DNA from: Fimbriiglobus sp.
GTDB taxonomy: Bacteria > Planctomycetota > Planctomycetia > Gemmatales > Gemmataceae
Direction: 5' to 3'
NCBI GenBank assembly: GCA_025362195.1
Contig: JANYHV010000206.1
Coordinates: 1 to 48,061 of the forward strand
DNA: 48,061 bases
The translations under genes and the position numbers were made by a program. Below, one piece after another: positions 41,175 through 48,061 of this stretch (positions are counted from its first letter, which is position 1; the number at the start of each line of letters is the position of its first letter). A model generated the notes under the pieces. That model did not search any database. It was not told the DNA's origin and was given only the letters and a program-made list of their open reading frames with translations.

Positions 41175-41334
41175 GGCTCCGCCGCAGGCGCGTTAGCCCG
41201 ACGCGCTAGCGAGGGTGGACCGGTCGAGGGCAAGGTTGGTGATCGACGACCGTACCATCCACGACTCCGAACATCGTCAACGACCCATCGACCCTCGCTA
41301 GCGCGTCGGGCTAACGTTCGCCTGCGGCGGAGCC
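41175..41334. repeat. Palindromic element, copy 5
   Basis: A 160-bp imperfect palindrome of the TAGC variant. The left arm opens GGCTCCGCCGCAGGCGCGTT. It sits between two convergent genes (DCC protein and MFS transporter), 2 bp before the transporter's stop codon. Confidence 0.92.
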
Positions 41335-41336
41335 AC

Positions 41337-42641
41337 CTACGCCGCCCGGGCCGGCACGCCGGTCTCGGCGTCGGCCTCGGCGTCCGGCGTCGGGTCGGGT
41401 TCGTTCGCGGGGACGGCCGGGGGGTTGAAGGCGAGCAGGAACAGCGCGAACGTGGCGACGCAGATCGCCAGCGGCGTCGCCCAGACGGCCGTCCAGTCGG
41501 TGACCCCGTCCACGCGGTTCGCGGCGATCAGTTGGCCGGCCAGCAGGTTGCCCACGCCGACGCCGAACCCGCCGGACACGAACGACACTAGCGCCTGCGT
41601 CCCGGCGGCGATGTCCGGGGTCGCCAGCCGCTTCAAGTAGGTCTGCGCGACGACGTAAAAGAAGGCGAAACTCCAGCCGTGCATCGGCACCGCGACCAGC
41701 ACGATGGCGGTCGCGTCCCCGGAATACATGACGACCGCCCGCAGCAGGAACCCGCCCAGGCCGAGCAGCATCAGCGGCTTGAGGAAGCGGACCGGGTGCA
41801 GCCACGGGATGGCGAACATGCACCCGACTTCGACGACCTGGCCGAGCGTCATCAGGCTCTCCGGCCGCGGCACGCCCAGGTCGATCAGCGTGCGGTGGAT
41901 GTACACGGCGTAGAACTGGTTCGTCAGGGACGCCAGGAACGCCGCGACGAGGAAGACGACGAACGCCCGGTTCTTCAACAGCCGCAACGCCGGTAGCAAC
42001 TTGGCGTCCCGGCTCAACGGCGGGGTCGCCGGCAGGGTCAGCGCGAACAGGCCGAAGGCGGCGGCACTGCCCGCGGCCAGCCACAGCGGTTGCGCCGAGA
42101 TCGGCTTCAACGTCAGGGCCAGCAGGTTGCCGACGACGACCCAGCCGATGGTGCCGAACATGCGCGTGTGCGAGTACCCGGCCCCGCCGGACGGGTGGTG
42201 CCGGTGGACGATGACGTTCGACAGCGTCAGCGACAGTTGCAGGAAGAAGCAGTAGACCAGCAGCAGCGCGAACAGCACGAAAAAGGTGACCCGCACGGCG
42301 TCGGCTTGCGCCTGGCCCGTCGCGGCGGCGATGACTTCGGCCCGGGCGTCGCACCAACCGGCGGCGAGCGCGAGCAGCAGGGCCGAGGCGAACGCGCCGA
42401 TCGTGACGACGCGGTCGGCCCGGAACCAGCGGTCGGCGAGCGGGCCGATGGCGACCGGCGCGACCATGCCGGCGATGGCGAAGGTCGTGTACGTCCAGCT
42501 CACCTGCACGGGCGAGAAGTTCAGCCCGCCCTCGGCGACCGGCGCGAGCAGGTAGGCCGCGAGGGTGACGGCCCACGCGCCGAGCGAGAAGTACAGCAGG
42601 AACATCATCCCGGCCAGCCGAACCCGCACGTCCCGAAGCAT
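41337..42641 (-). CDS. Major facilitator transporter, nucleoside:H+ symporter-like
   Basis: ATG at 42641 gives 434 residues; the track start at 42668 is a longer alternative. Twelve hydrophobic helices can be traced, starting LAGMMFLLYFSLGAWAVTLAAY and ending in ICVATFALFLLAFNP. The loop after helix 2, GMVAPVAIGPLADRWF, corresponds to the G-x-x-x-D-R-x-G/F motif of this superfamily. The pattern of short loops and a long central loop resembles nucleoside:H+ symporters (NupG/XapB type), which are frequent in planctomycetes. Substrate is inferred from this similarity only. The C-terminal tail is Pro/Asp/Glu-rich and cytoplasmic. Confidence 0.83.
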   Translation of the reverse strand: MLRDVRVRLAGMMFLLYFSLGAWAVTLAAYLLAPVAEGGLNFSPVQVSWTYTTFAIAGMVAPVAIGPLADRWFRADRVVTIGAFASALLLALAAGWCDARAEVIAAATGQAQADAVRVTFFVLFALLLVYCFFLQLSLTLSNVIVHRHHPSGGAGYSHTRMFGTIGWVVVGNLLALTLKPISAQPLWLAAGSAAAFGLFALTLPATPPLSRDAKLLPALRLLKNRAFVVFLVAAFLASLTNQFYAVYIHRTLIDLGVPRPESLMTLGQVVEVGCMFAIPWLHPVRFLKPLMLLGLGGFLLRAVVMYSGDATAIVLVAVPMHGWSFAFFYVVAQTYLKRLATPDIAAGTQALVSFVSGGFGVGVGNLLAGQLIAANRVDGVTDWTAVWATPLAICVATFALFLLAFNPPAVPANEPDPTPDAEADAETGVPARAA

Positions 42642-42686
42642 CGCCGGCGTCCTCACGGTGAGCCGCAATTCTAGTAAGAATTCTCA

Positions 42687-42867
42687 CCGCAGAGGGCACA
42701 TGAGGGCGCGGAGAAAGGCCAAAGGCGAGAAAGGCGAGAAAGGCACTAAACTGTGCCAAACCCAAAACAACCTCCCGCAAAGTCGCCAAGAAGCAAAAGT
42801 AAGCAGAAGTCCGGTTTTAGCTCTCCTCGGTTTTTGCCTTTCTCATGTGCTCTCGTGCCCTCTGCAG
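42687..42867. repeat. Imperfect inverted repeat in an A-rich gap
   Basis: The left arm CCGCAGAGGGCACATGAG at 42687-42704 pairs with the right arm at 42842-42867, which has eight additional bases. The space between is rich in AAGGCGAGAAAGGC-like simple repeats. It forms no ORF. It sits between the MFS and dapL genes and may be a decayed mobile or structural repeat. Confidence 0.6.
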
Positions 42868-42907
42868 TAAAACTCTTAGCGACGCCCCCCGACACTGGTG
42901 ACCCCCG

Positions 42908-44137
42908 ATGAGTGACCCCTGGTTCCAGACTCTGTTCGCGGCGCGCATCGGCGGGGCCGCTTACGGCAAGGGCACCGAGATTTACAAGTTCGAGAAGATC
43001 AAGCGGGCCAAGCGGCAAGCCCTCGCCGAACACCCCGAACGGCGGCTGCTCGACTTCGGCATCGGCGAGAACGACGACCTGGCGGCCGAGGGCGTCCGCG
43101 CGCGGCTCAAGGTCGAAGTCGATCGCGTCGAGAACCGCGGGTACGCCGACAACGGCATCGCCGCGTACAAGGAGGCCGCCGCCGCGTTCATGCAGCGACA
43201 GTTCGGCGTGACGCTGGACCCGGTGACCGAGGTCTGCCACTGCATCGGCTCGAAGCCGGCCTACGCGATGCTCCCGGCCTGCTTCATCGACCCCGGCGAC
43301 GTGACGCTGATGACCGTGCCCGGCTACCCGGTCGCGGCGACGCACACCCGGTACTACGGCGGCGAAGTCCACCGCCTGCCGCTGCTCGAAGCCAACGGCT
43401 TCTTCCCCGACCTCGCCGGCATCCCCGCGGACGTGGCGAAGCGCGCGAAGTTGCTCGTGCTGAACTACCCCAACAGCCCGACGGGGGCGGTGGCGACGCG
43501 CGAGTTCTACCAGCGGGCGATCGAGTTCGCGCACACGCACCAAGTCGTCATCGTCGTGGACGCGGCGCACATCTTGTTGAGTTACGACGCCCCGCCGCTG
43601 AGCTTCCTGGAAATCGACGGGGCGAAAGAAGTCGGCGTCGAGGTCCACTCGATGTCCAAGGGCTTCAACATGATCGGCTGGCGGATGGGCTTCGTCGCCG
43701 GGCACCCGAAGATCGTGCAGGCCTACGCCGACGTGAAGGACAACTCGGACTCGGGCCAGTTCATGGCCGTGCAAGTCGCCGCCGCGCACGCCCTGGGCGA
43801 CCCGTCCATCCCCACGGCGATTCGAGCGAAGTACCAGCGGCGGCTGCAAAAGCTCGTCGCCGCGCTGAACGCCGTCGGGTTCACGGCCACAATGCCGGGC
43901 GGCACGTACTTCCTCTACGTCAAGTCCCCGACGGGCGCGGGCGACCTGACCTTCGCCAACGGCGAGGTGGCGTCGCAGTACCTGATCCGCGACCAGTCCG
44001 TCTGCTGCGTGCCGTGGGACGACGCCGGGAACTACCTCCGCTTCAGCGTGACGTACACGGCGGCGACCGAAGCCGACGAGGACGACCTGATGCGCGAGAC
44101 GGTCGCCCGACTGCGCGGCATGGCGCTGCGGTTCTAA
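42908..44137 (+). CDS. dapL: LL-diaminopimelate aminotransferase
   Basis: This 409-residue PLP enzyme turns tetrahydrodipicolinate directly into LL-diaminopimelate, a shortcut in lysine and peptidoglycan synthesis found in plants, chlamydiae and planctomycetes. Diagnostic parts are LFAARIGGAAYGKGTEIYKFEKI, DFGIGENDD (G-x-G-x-P/N region), VCHCIGSKPAYAMLP, LVLNYPNSPTGA with the conserved Asn-Pro, VVDAAHILLSYD, and the PLP-lysine in HSMSKGFNMIGWRMGFVAG. Length and motifs fit the DapL family rather than generic aspartate aminotransferases, where the start LF/LPPYLF and the GKGTEIYKFEKIK stretch differ. It is a stand-alone gene. A palindrome of 28-nt repeats follows its stop. Confidence 0.92.
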   Translation: MSDPWFQTLFAARIGGAAYGKGTEIYKFEKIKRAKRQALAEHPERRLLDFGIGENDDLAAEGVRARLKVEVDRVENRGYADNGIAAYKEAAAAFMQRQFGVTLDPVTEVCHCIGSKPAYAMLPACFIDPGDVTLMTVPGYPVAATHTRYYGGEVHRLPLLEANGFFPDLAGIPADVAKRAKLLVLNYPNSPTGAVATREFYQRAIEFAHTHQVVIVVDAAHILLSYDAPPLSFLEIDGAKEVGVEVHSMSKGFNMIGWRMGFVAGHPKIVQAYADVKDNSDSGQFMAVQVAAAHALGDPSIPTAIRAKYQRRLQKLVAALNAVGFTATMPGGTYFLYVKSPTGAGDLTFANGEVASQYLIRDQSVCCVPWDDAGNYLRFSVTYTAATEADEDDLMRETVARLRGMALRF

Positions 44138-44139
44138 AC

Positions 44140-44211
44140 GGCGCGCCAAGAGCGTCAGCGCCCGGAGTCCTTCGCGTCAAGAACTCCGGGCGCTGACGCT
44201 TCCGGCTCGCC
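44140..44211 (+). terminator. Palindrome of paired 28-nt repeats after dapL
   Basis: Two 28-nt repeats face each other (44140-44167 plus, 44184-44211 minus). The inner 18 bp (AGCGTCAGCGCCCGGAGT) pair perfectly, with a 14-nt loop. It starts 2 bp after the dapL stop and is followed 3' by CAGTTTT, so it can act as a terminator. Confidence 0.8.
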
Positions 44212-44238
44212 AGTTTTGACCCGCGGCCGCGGCCCGAC

Positions 44239-44244
44239 TATCAT
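44239..44244 (+). promoter_or_regulatory. Candidate -10 element of a leaderless promoter
   Basis: TATCAT ends 5 bp before the ATG at 44250, as TACAAT does before the lipoate ligase gene. There is no SD sequence in the 5-bp gap. Confidence 0.4.
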
Positions 44245-44249
44245 TCGCC

Positions 44250-44834
44250 ATGCCCCCGCCGCCCGCCTACGTCAAACGCTTCCGCATGGAGGCGGCGCTG
44301 CGCGGCCTCGACCCGCGGGTGCCGCGGCTGCCGGCCGGGTTCTTCTGGCTCGCCTGGCGGCCGGACCTGTGCGAGGTTCACGCGCAGGTCAAGTTCCGCT
44401 GCTTCGTCGGCGAACCGGACACGGTCCTGTTCCCGACGCTCGGCGACCTCGACGGCTGCCGGGCGTTGATGCGACTGATCGCCAGCCGGCCGAGCTTCTG
44501 CCCGGGGGCCACCTGGTTGGTCGCCCGGCACGACGCCGTGGTCGGCACGGTGCAGGGGTTGGCGGACGCGTCGAAGTTCGGGGCGATCCAGAACCTCGGG
44601 GTCGTGGCCGACTTCCGCGGGCTGGGCCTGGGCGAGGCCCTGCTAGCGCGGGCGCTGGCCGGGTTCGCCGCGGCGGGGATGCGGCACGCGATGCTGGAAG
44701 TGACCGCGGCCAACGGTCCGGCGGTGAAGCTGTACCGCCGCGCCGGCTTTCGCGGTGTGCAAACCCTGTACAAACCCGTACCGGTAACAGAACCGGCCGC
44801 GGACGAACTCGCGGCCGCCCGCCCGCACCCTTAG
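44250..44834 (+). CDS. GNAT-family N-acetyltransferase
   Basis: The 194-residue protein shows the GNAT acetyl-CoA loop in NLGVVADFRGLGLGEALLARAL (R-G-L-G-L-G at the R/Q-x-x-G-x-G/A position) and the C-terminal LEVTAANGPAVKLYRRAGFRGVQTLY. An N-terminal extension of about 60 residues precedes the fold. It moves an acetyl group from acetyl-CoA to an amine of unknown identity. It is 2 bp upstream of the M16 peptidase-like gene, so the two are translated from one mRNA. The start ATG 44250 fits the leaderless promoter. Confidence 0.92.
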   Translation: MPPPPAYVKRFRMEAALRGLDPRVPRLPAGFFWLAWRPDLCEVHAQVKFRCFVGEPDTVLFPTLGDLDGCRALMRLIASRPSFCPGATWLVARHDAVVGTVQGLADASKFGAIQNLGVVADFRGLGLGEALLARALAGFAAAGMRHAMLEVTAANGPAVKLYRRAGFRGVQTLYKPVPVTEPAADELAAARPHP

Positions 44835-44836
44835 TC

Positions 44837-46090
44837 ATGGACGCCGCCCCCGTGCCCGAACCGACGACCGCCCACCACACCTACGCCAACGGCCTGACGC
44901 TCCTCGCCGAGCGGATGGACCACGTGCGCTCCGCCACCTTCGCCTTCATGGTGCCGGCCGGGTTCACCCGCGAAGCCCCGACGCAACTCGGCCTGGCGTC
45001 GGTGTTGGCCGAACTGCTCACCCGCGGCGCGGGGACCCACGGCAGCCAGGAGTTGATGACGGCCCTGGACAACCTGGGCACCGACCGCAACGAGAGCGTC
45101 GGCCCGTTCAACCTCGTGATGGCCGCCGGGACGCTGGGCCGGAACGTGCCCGCCGCGCTCGAGCTGTACGCCGACATCCTCCGCCGGCCGCACCTGCCCG
45201 AGGACGAGTTGGGGCCGGTCCAGGAACTGCTCACCGAGGACATCCTGGGCCTCGAAGATTCCCCGCAAGACCTCGTCATGTTGGAGTTGAAGAAGCGGTA
45301 CTACCCGTCGCCGTTCAACCGCAACCGGTTCGGCGTCGCCGAGCAGATCAAGGCGCTGACGATCGAGGACCTCCGCGCGTACTTCGCCGCGAACGTCCAC
45401 GCCGGCGGGGCGATCCTGTCGGTCGCCGGGGCCGTCGATTTCGCCGCCCTGCGCGACCAGGTCGGCGAACTCTTCGGCGACTGGCCCGGCCGCCCGACGA
45501 CGCCCCTCGAACCCGCCCCGCACACGCCCGAATCGGTCCACCTGACCCGCGACACGCAGCAGACGCAGATTGCGCTGGCGATCCCGAGCGCCCCGTTCAC
45601 CGACCCCGACTACTACGCCGCGCGCGGGGCCGTCGGCGTGCTGTCCGGGGGCATGAGCGCCCGCCTGTTCACGGAGATCCGGGAGAAGCGCGGCCTGTGC
45701 TACTCCGTCTACGCCAGCCACGACACGGTCAAGGACCGCGCCGCCGTCGTCTGCTACGCCGGCACCCGCACCGACCGCGCGCAAGAAACGCTCGACGTGC
45801 TGATCGCCGAGTTGAAGCGGCTCCGCGACGGCGTGACCGTCGAAGAACTCGACCGCCTCAAGGCGAGCCTGAAAACGTCCCTGGTGATGCAGCAGGAATC
45901 GACCGGCGCGCGGGCGAGTGCGATGGCCAGCGACTGGTTCTACCTCGGCCGCGTCCGCACTCTGGACGAGACCCAGGCCGCCGTCAACGGCGTCGATGAG
46001 GCGGCCATCCTGAAGTACCTCGACCGCTTCCCGGTGAAAGACCCGACCGTCGTCACGCTCGGGCCGAAGGCCCTCGACGTGCCGATCTAA
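44837..46090 (+). CDS. M16-family peptidase-like protein, catalytically inactive subunit
   Basis: The 417-residue protein from ATG 44837 (the track ORF at 44216 is too long) has the two-domain M16 layout: NGLTLLAERMDHVRSATFAFMV at the start, then domain 2 (LTRDTQQTQIALAIPSAPF, FTEIREKRGLCYSVYASHD). The zinc-binding HxxEH is replaced by LASVLAELLTRG, so the metal site is absent. In M16B pairs one subunit is inactive and one active, and they form the chamber together. The active partner is at 46294. The C-terminal Y-S-V-Y-A and R-E-K-R-G-L-C-Y motifs that help substrate binding are kept. Confidence 0.9.
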   Translation: MDAAPVPEPTTAHHTYANGLTLLAERMDHVRSATFAFMVPAGFTREAPTQLGLASVLAELLTRGAGTHGSQELMTALDNLGTDRNESVGPFNLVMAAGTLGRNVPAALELYADILRRPHLPEDELGPVQELLTEDILGLEDSPQDLVMLELKKRYYPSPFNRNRFGVAEQIKALTIEDLRAYFAANVHAGGAILSVAGAVDFAALRDQVGELFGDWPGRPTTPLEPAPHTPESVHLTRDTQQTQIALAIPSAPFTDPDYYAARGAVGVLSGGMSARLFTEIREKRGLCYSVYASHDTVKDRAAVVCYAGTRTDRAQETLDVLIAELKRLRDGVTVEELDRLKASLKTSLVMQQESTGARASAMASDWFYLGRVRTLDETQAAVNGVDEAAILKYLDRFPVKDPTVVTLGPKALDVPI

Positions 46091-46256
46091 GCTCCGCCGC
46101 AGGCGACTCTTGTTAGCCCGACGCGCTGGCGAGGGTCGCGCGGTCGAGGAGAATGTCGATGAACGACGACCTTACTGTCAACGACCCCGTACCTCGCCAA
46201 CGACCGTTCGACCCTCGCTAGCGCGTCGGGCTAACAAGATTCGCCTGCGGCGGAGC
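46091..46256. repeat. Palindromic element, copy 6
   Basis: A 166-bp copy of the TAGC variant that begins on the base after the stop codon of the inactive M16 gene and ends 37 bp before the active M16 gene. The left arm has GCTGGCGAGGG, a single change from the right arm. Confidence 0.92.
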
Positions 46257-46293
46257 ACAAATCACGACCATCAAATCCCAAAGGACTTCTGCC

Positions 46294-47523
46294 ATGCCTT
46301 TCCACACCCACCGCCTGCCCAACGGCCTGCAACTCATCGGCGAGACGTTGCCGACGGCCCGGTCCGCGTCGTGCGGGTTCTTCGTCGTCACCGGGTCGCG
46401 GGACGAGGTCGGCCCCGAGTCCGGCGTGTCGCACTTCCTCGAACACATGATGTTCAAGGGCACGCCCCGCCGCACGGCGCTGGAAGTGAACCTCGACTTC
46501 GACCGCATCGGGGCCAACTACAACGCCTACACCAGCGAAGAGACGACGGTCTACTACGCCTCCTTGTTGCCCGAGTACCTGCCCAAGGGCATCGACATCC
46601 TGGCGGACATCCTGCGGCCGAGCCTGCGCGACGAGGACTTCACGACCGAGAAGCAGGTGATCCTCGAAGAGATCAAGATGTACGAGGACAGCCCCGGGTC
46701 GATGGCCTGGGACCACGCCAAGCAGATCTACTTCGGCAACCACCCGCTGGGCAACTCGATCCTCGGCACGACAGAGAGCATCGCCGCCCTGACCCGCGAC
46801 CAAATGCACGCCTACTTCGAGCGGCGGTACGCTCCGGGGAACGTCGTCGTCGCGGCGTCCGGGAACTTCGACTGGGCCGAGTTCGTGGAGCTCGTCGGGG
46901 CGAAGTGCGGGCACTGGGCGGACGTGGCGACCGGCCGCGTGAACACCACCGACAAGGCCGGCACGCCGGGGTCGCACTACGTCACCAAGGCGAGCGCGAC
47001 GCAGCAGCACTTCCTGCTGATGAACCGCGGCCCGTCGGCCGAGAACCTCACCCGGTACGCCGGGTCGGTCCTGGCGACGGCCATCGGCGACGACTCCGGC
47101 AGCCGCATGTATTGGGACCTCGTCGACCCGGGCCTCGTCGAGAGCGCCGGGGCGATGACCGACCAGGCCCAGGGCACCGGGCTGGCCGTGGCGTCGTTCT
47201 CGTCGGACCCCGAAAAGGCCCCGGAAAACCTCGCCATCGTCCGCCGCATCCTGACCGACGTGCAGGCGAACGGCATCACGGCCGACGAGTTGACGCAGGC
47301 GAAGAACAAGATCGCCAGCCGGATCGTGCGGGGCAACGAGCGGCCGATGGGCCGGATGCGGTCGATCGCCGGGGCGTGGATTTACAACCGCGAGTACGCC
47401 GACGTGGACACCGAACTCGCCCGGTTCGACGCGGTGACCCTGGGCAGCGTCCGCGGCTACCTCGACGAGTACCCGCTGAACACCCCCACCGTCGTCGGCT
47501 ACGGCCCCCTGACGGGGGCGTAA
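46294..47523 (+). CDS. M16-family zinc peptidase, active subunit
   Basis: This 409-residue peptidase carries the inverted zinc motif HFLEHMMF (HxxEH, residues about 49-53) and the third ligand Glu in EKQVILEEIKMYED, as in mitochondrial processing peptidase beta and bacterial M16B enzymes. The second domain (TGLAVASFSSDPEKAPENLAIV, QAKNKIASRIVRGNERPMGRM) completes the fold. It degrades or processes peptides in the cytoplasm or periplasm; no signal peptide is visible. SD-like CAAAGGAC lies upstream of ATG 46294. Its inactive partner is upstream, across palindromic element copy 6, so any co-transcription must pass a large hairpin. Confidence 0.95.
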   Translation: MPFHTHRLPNGLQLIGETLPTARSASCGFFVVTGSRDEVGPESGVSHFLEHMMFKGTPRRTALEVNLDFDRIGANYNAYTSEETTVYYASLLPEYLPKGIDILADILRPSLRDEDFTTEKQVILEEIKMYEDSPGSMAWDHAKQIYFGNHPLGNSILGTTESIAALTRDQMHAYFERRYAPGNVVVAASGNFDWAEFVELVGAKCGHWADVATGRVNTTDKAGTPGSHYVTKASATQQHFLLMNRGPSAENLTRYAGSVLATAIGDDSGSRMYWDLVDPGLVESAGAMTDQAQGTGLAVASFSSDPEKAPENLAIVRRILTDVQANGITADELTQAKNKIASRIVRGNERPMGRMRSIAGAWIYNREYADVDTELARFDAVTLGSVRGYLDEYPLNTPTVVGYGPLTGA

Positions 47524-47535
47524 GGGGAATCACCC

Positions 47536-47922
47536 TCATTCTTCGTCGCTATCTACGGGTTTAATATTTACGAATGGCAACTCACAGAGCCCAGTTGCAC
47601 ACGCAAGAAGTTTGACTAGTGATTTTGTATGACTTGCAAGAAGATGTTGAATTTCGGGAGCGTGTTGATACGTGGAACAATTGCCGAGCATTACGACGAT
47701 CGCGGCACAATCAGCTATCGTCAGCTCCACAGTTATATTGTACTTCGTGGGCGAGTCGCCATACGGCTCGTCAAAAACTGTTATATCAATCCCGCCTTTG
47801 GCACTAGAAGTTACGCAGTCATTATAGCCATGTTTAGTTTCCGCCTGTATCGAAAAATTCCTCACGACATCTGTGAATTTACTAGTTCGGCCAAGGACCG
47901 ATGAGTATCGCCAGATATGCAT
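47536..47922 (-). CDS. Hypothetical protein, low-GC
   Basis: I do not recognise this 128-residue protein. The ORF lies wholly in the low-GC tail of the window and uses many A/T-ending codons, unlike its neighbours. The product begins MHIWRYSSVLGRTSKF and includes a hydrophobic stretch (IADCAAIVVMLGNCSTY) and LVKLLACATGLCELPF, with five Cys residues. It could be a small soluble protein of foreign origin. It converges on the M16 gene, 12 bp away. Coding status is probable but not certain; a competing plus-strand ORF exists at 47629. Confidence 0.55.
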   Translation of the reverse strand: MHIWRYSSVLGRTSKFTDVVRNFSIQAETKHGYNDCVTSSAKGGIDITVFDEPYGDSPTKYNITVELTIADCAAIVVMLGNCSTYQHAPEIQHLLASHTKSLVKLLACATGLCELPFVNIKPVDSDEE

Positions 47923-48061
47923 ATGTACTTTCGTAGCCGAATTTTACAGTACTGGACGCTGAATTGTACCTAGCACATGTAAATGGGTAGAGCGCTGAAA
48001 TTCTGAAGAAAGTCCGCTAGCCGCTTCGTTTTAGTAGCCAACTCGACGCCGCTCGCGCCGT

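Noticed and set aside
13068-46256. Palindromic elements read as a CRISPR array
   Set aside because: Copies are kilobases apart, lie between unrelated genes, are palindromes with long arms, and no cas gene is present.
47629-47904. Plus-strand 91-codon ORF in the low-GC tail
   Set aside because: It overlaps the longer minus ORF; neither is proven, but the minus ORF is longer and has a more protein-like composition.
1-48061. tRNA, rRNA, riboswitch or transposase genes
   Set aside because: I looked for tRNA cloverleaf sequences, rRNA stretches and transposase or integrase motifs by eye and found none that I could support; a covariance-model scan would be decisive.

Overview
The window is a high-GC chromosomal segment that looks like a planctomycete of the Gemmataceae type. 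This rests on gene content, not on a database search: DUF1559 pseudopilin-like proteins, a DUF1549/DUF1553 cytochrome-type protein, PEP-CTERM proteins, a TIGR02996-type protein, a Gemmata-style Ser/Thr kinase, TadE/TadG-like proteins and an LL-diaminopimelate aminotransferase. Coding is dense on both strands. Most long antisense ORFs in the track are GC-driven shadows.

Layout. 0-5.4 kb: the 5' part of a Ser/Thr kinase (minus strand, running off the left edge, absent from the ORF track), then two TadE-like proteins and a large TadG-like protein with a split von Willebrand A domain, closed by a strong terminator. 5.5-11.7 kb: an ABC exporter pair, a lipoate ligase with its accessory domain at the N-terminus, an SGNH hydrolase, YebC/TACO1 and a membrane protein. 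11.7-15.6 kb: a BON protein, then a winged-helix-like protein and a P-loop ATPase separated by a palindromic element. 15.6-18.8 kb: purM, a lower-GC two-gene insert (unknown protein plus GNAT enzyme) and a Tat-type secreted protein. 18.9-24.2 kb: two inverted paralogous sugar-nucleotide epimerases around a palindromic element, two tandem PEP-CTERM proteins and two secreted proteins of unknown function. 24.3-28.8 kb: a SAM methyltransferase with a regulatory domain, a triple-repeat protein, and a DUF1559 protein with its lipoprotein partner.

29.1-32.7 kb is the most distinctive region: a tightly overlapping operon of an endonuclease III-like HhH-GPD enzyme with an Fe-S cluster motif, a 696-residue C5-cytosine DNA methyltransferase, and a PD-(D/E)XK-like candidate restriction endonuclease. 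I read it as a restriction-modification cassette carrying its own base-excision enzyme. 32.8-47.5 kb: a DUF1553 protein, a NYN/PIN-like protein bracketed by inverted 28-nt repeats, an SDR oxidoreductase, prfB with a programmed +1 frameshift, another DUF1559 protein, an LCCL protein overlapping a TIGR02996 protein, a DCC oxidoreductase, an MFS transporter, dapL, a GNAT enzyme and a paired inactive/active M16 peptidase. The last 0.5 kb drops sharply in GC and holds a hypothetical gene.

Two dispersed repeat families run through the window. One is a palindromic element of about 145-170 bp present six times, often directly after a stop codon. The other is a 28-nt repeat present six times, once diverged. 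Neither encodes a protein; both look like non-autonomous or structural repeats. I found no tRNA, rRNA, CRISPR array or transposase gene.
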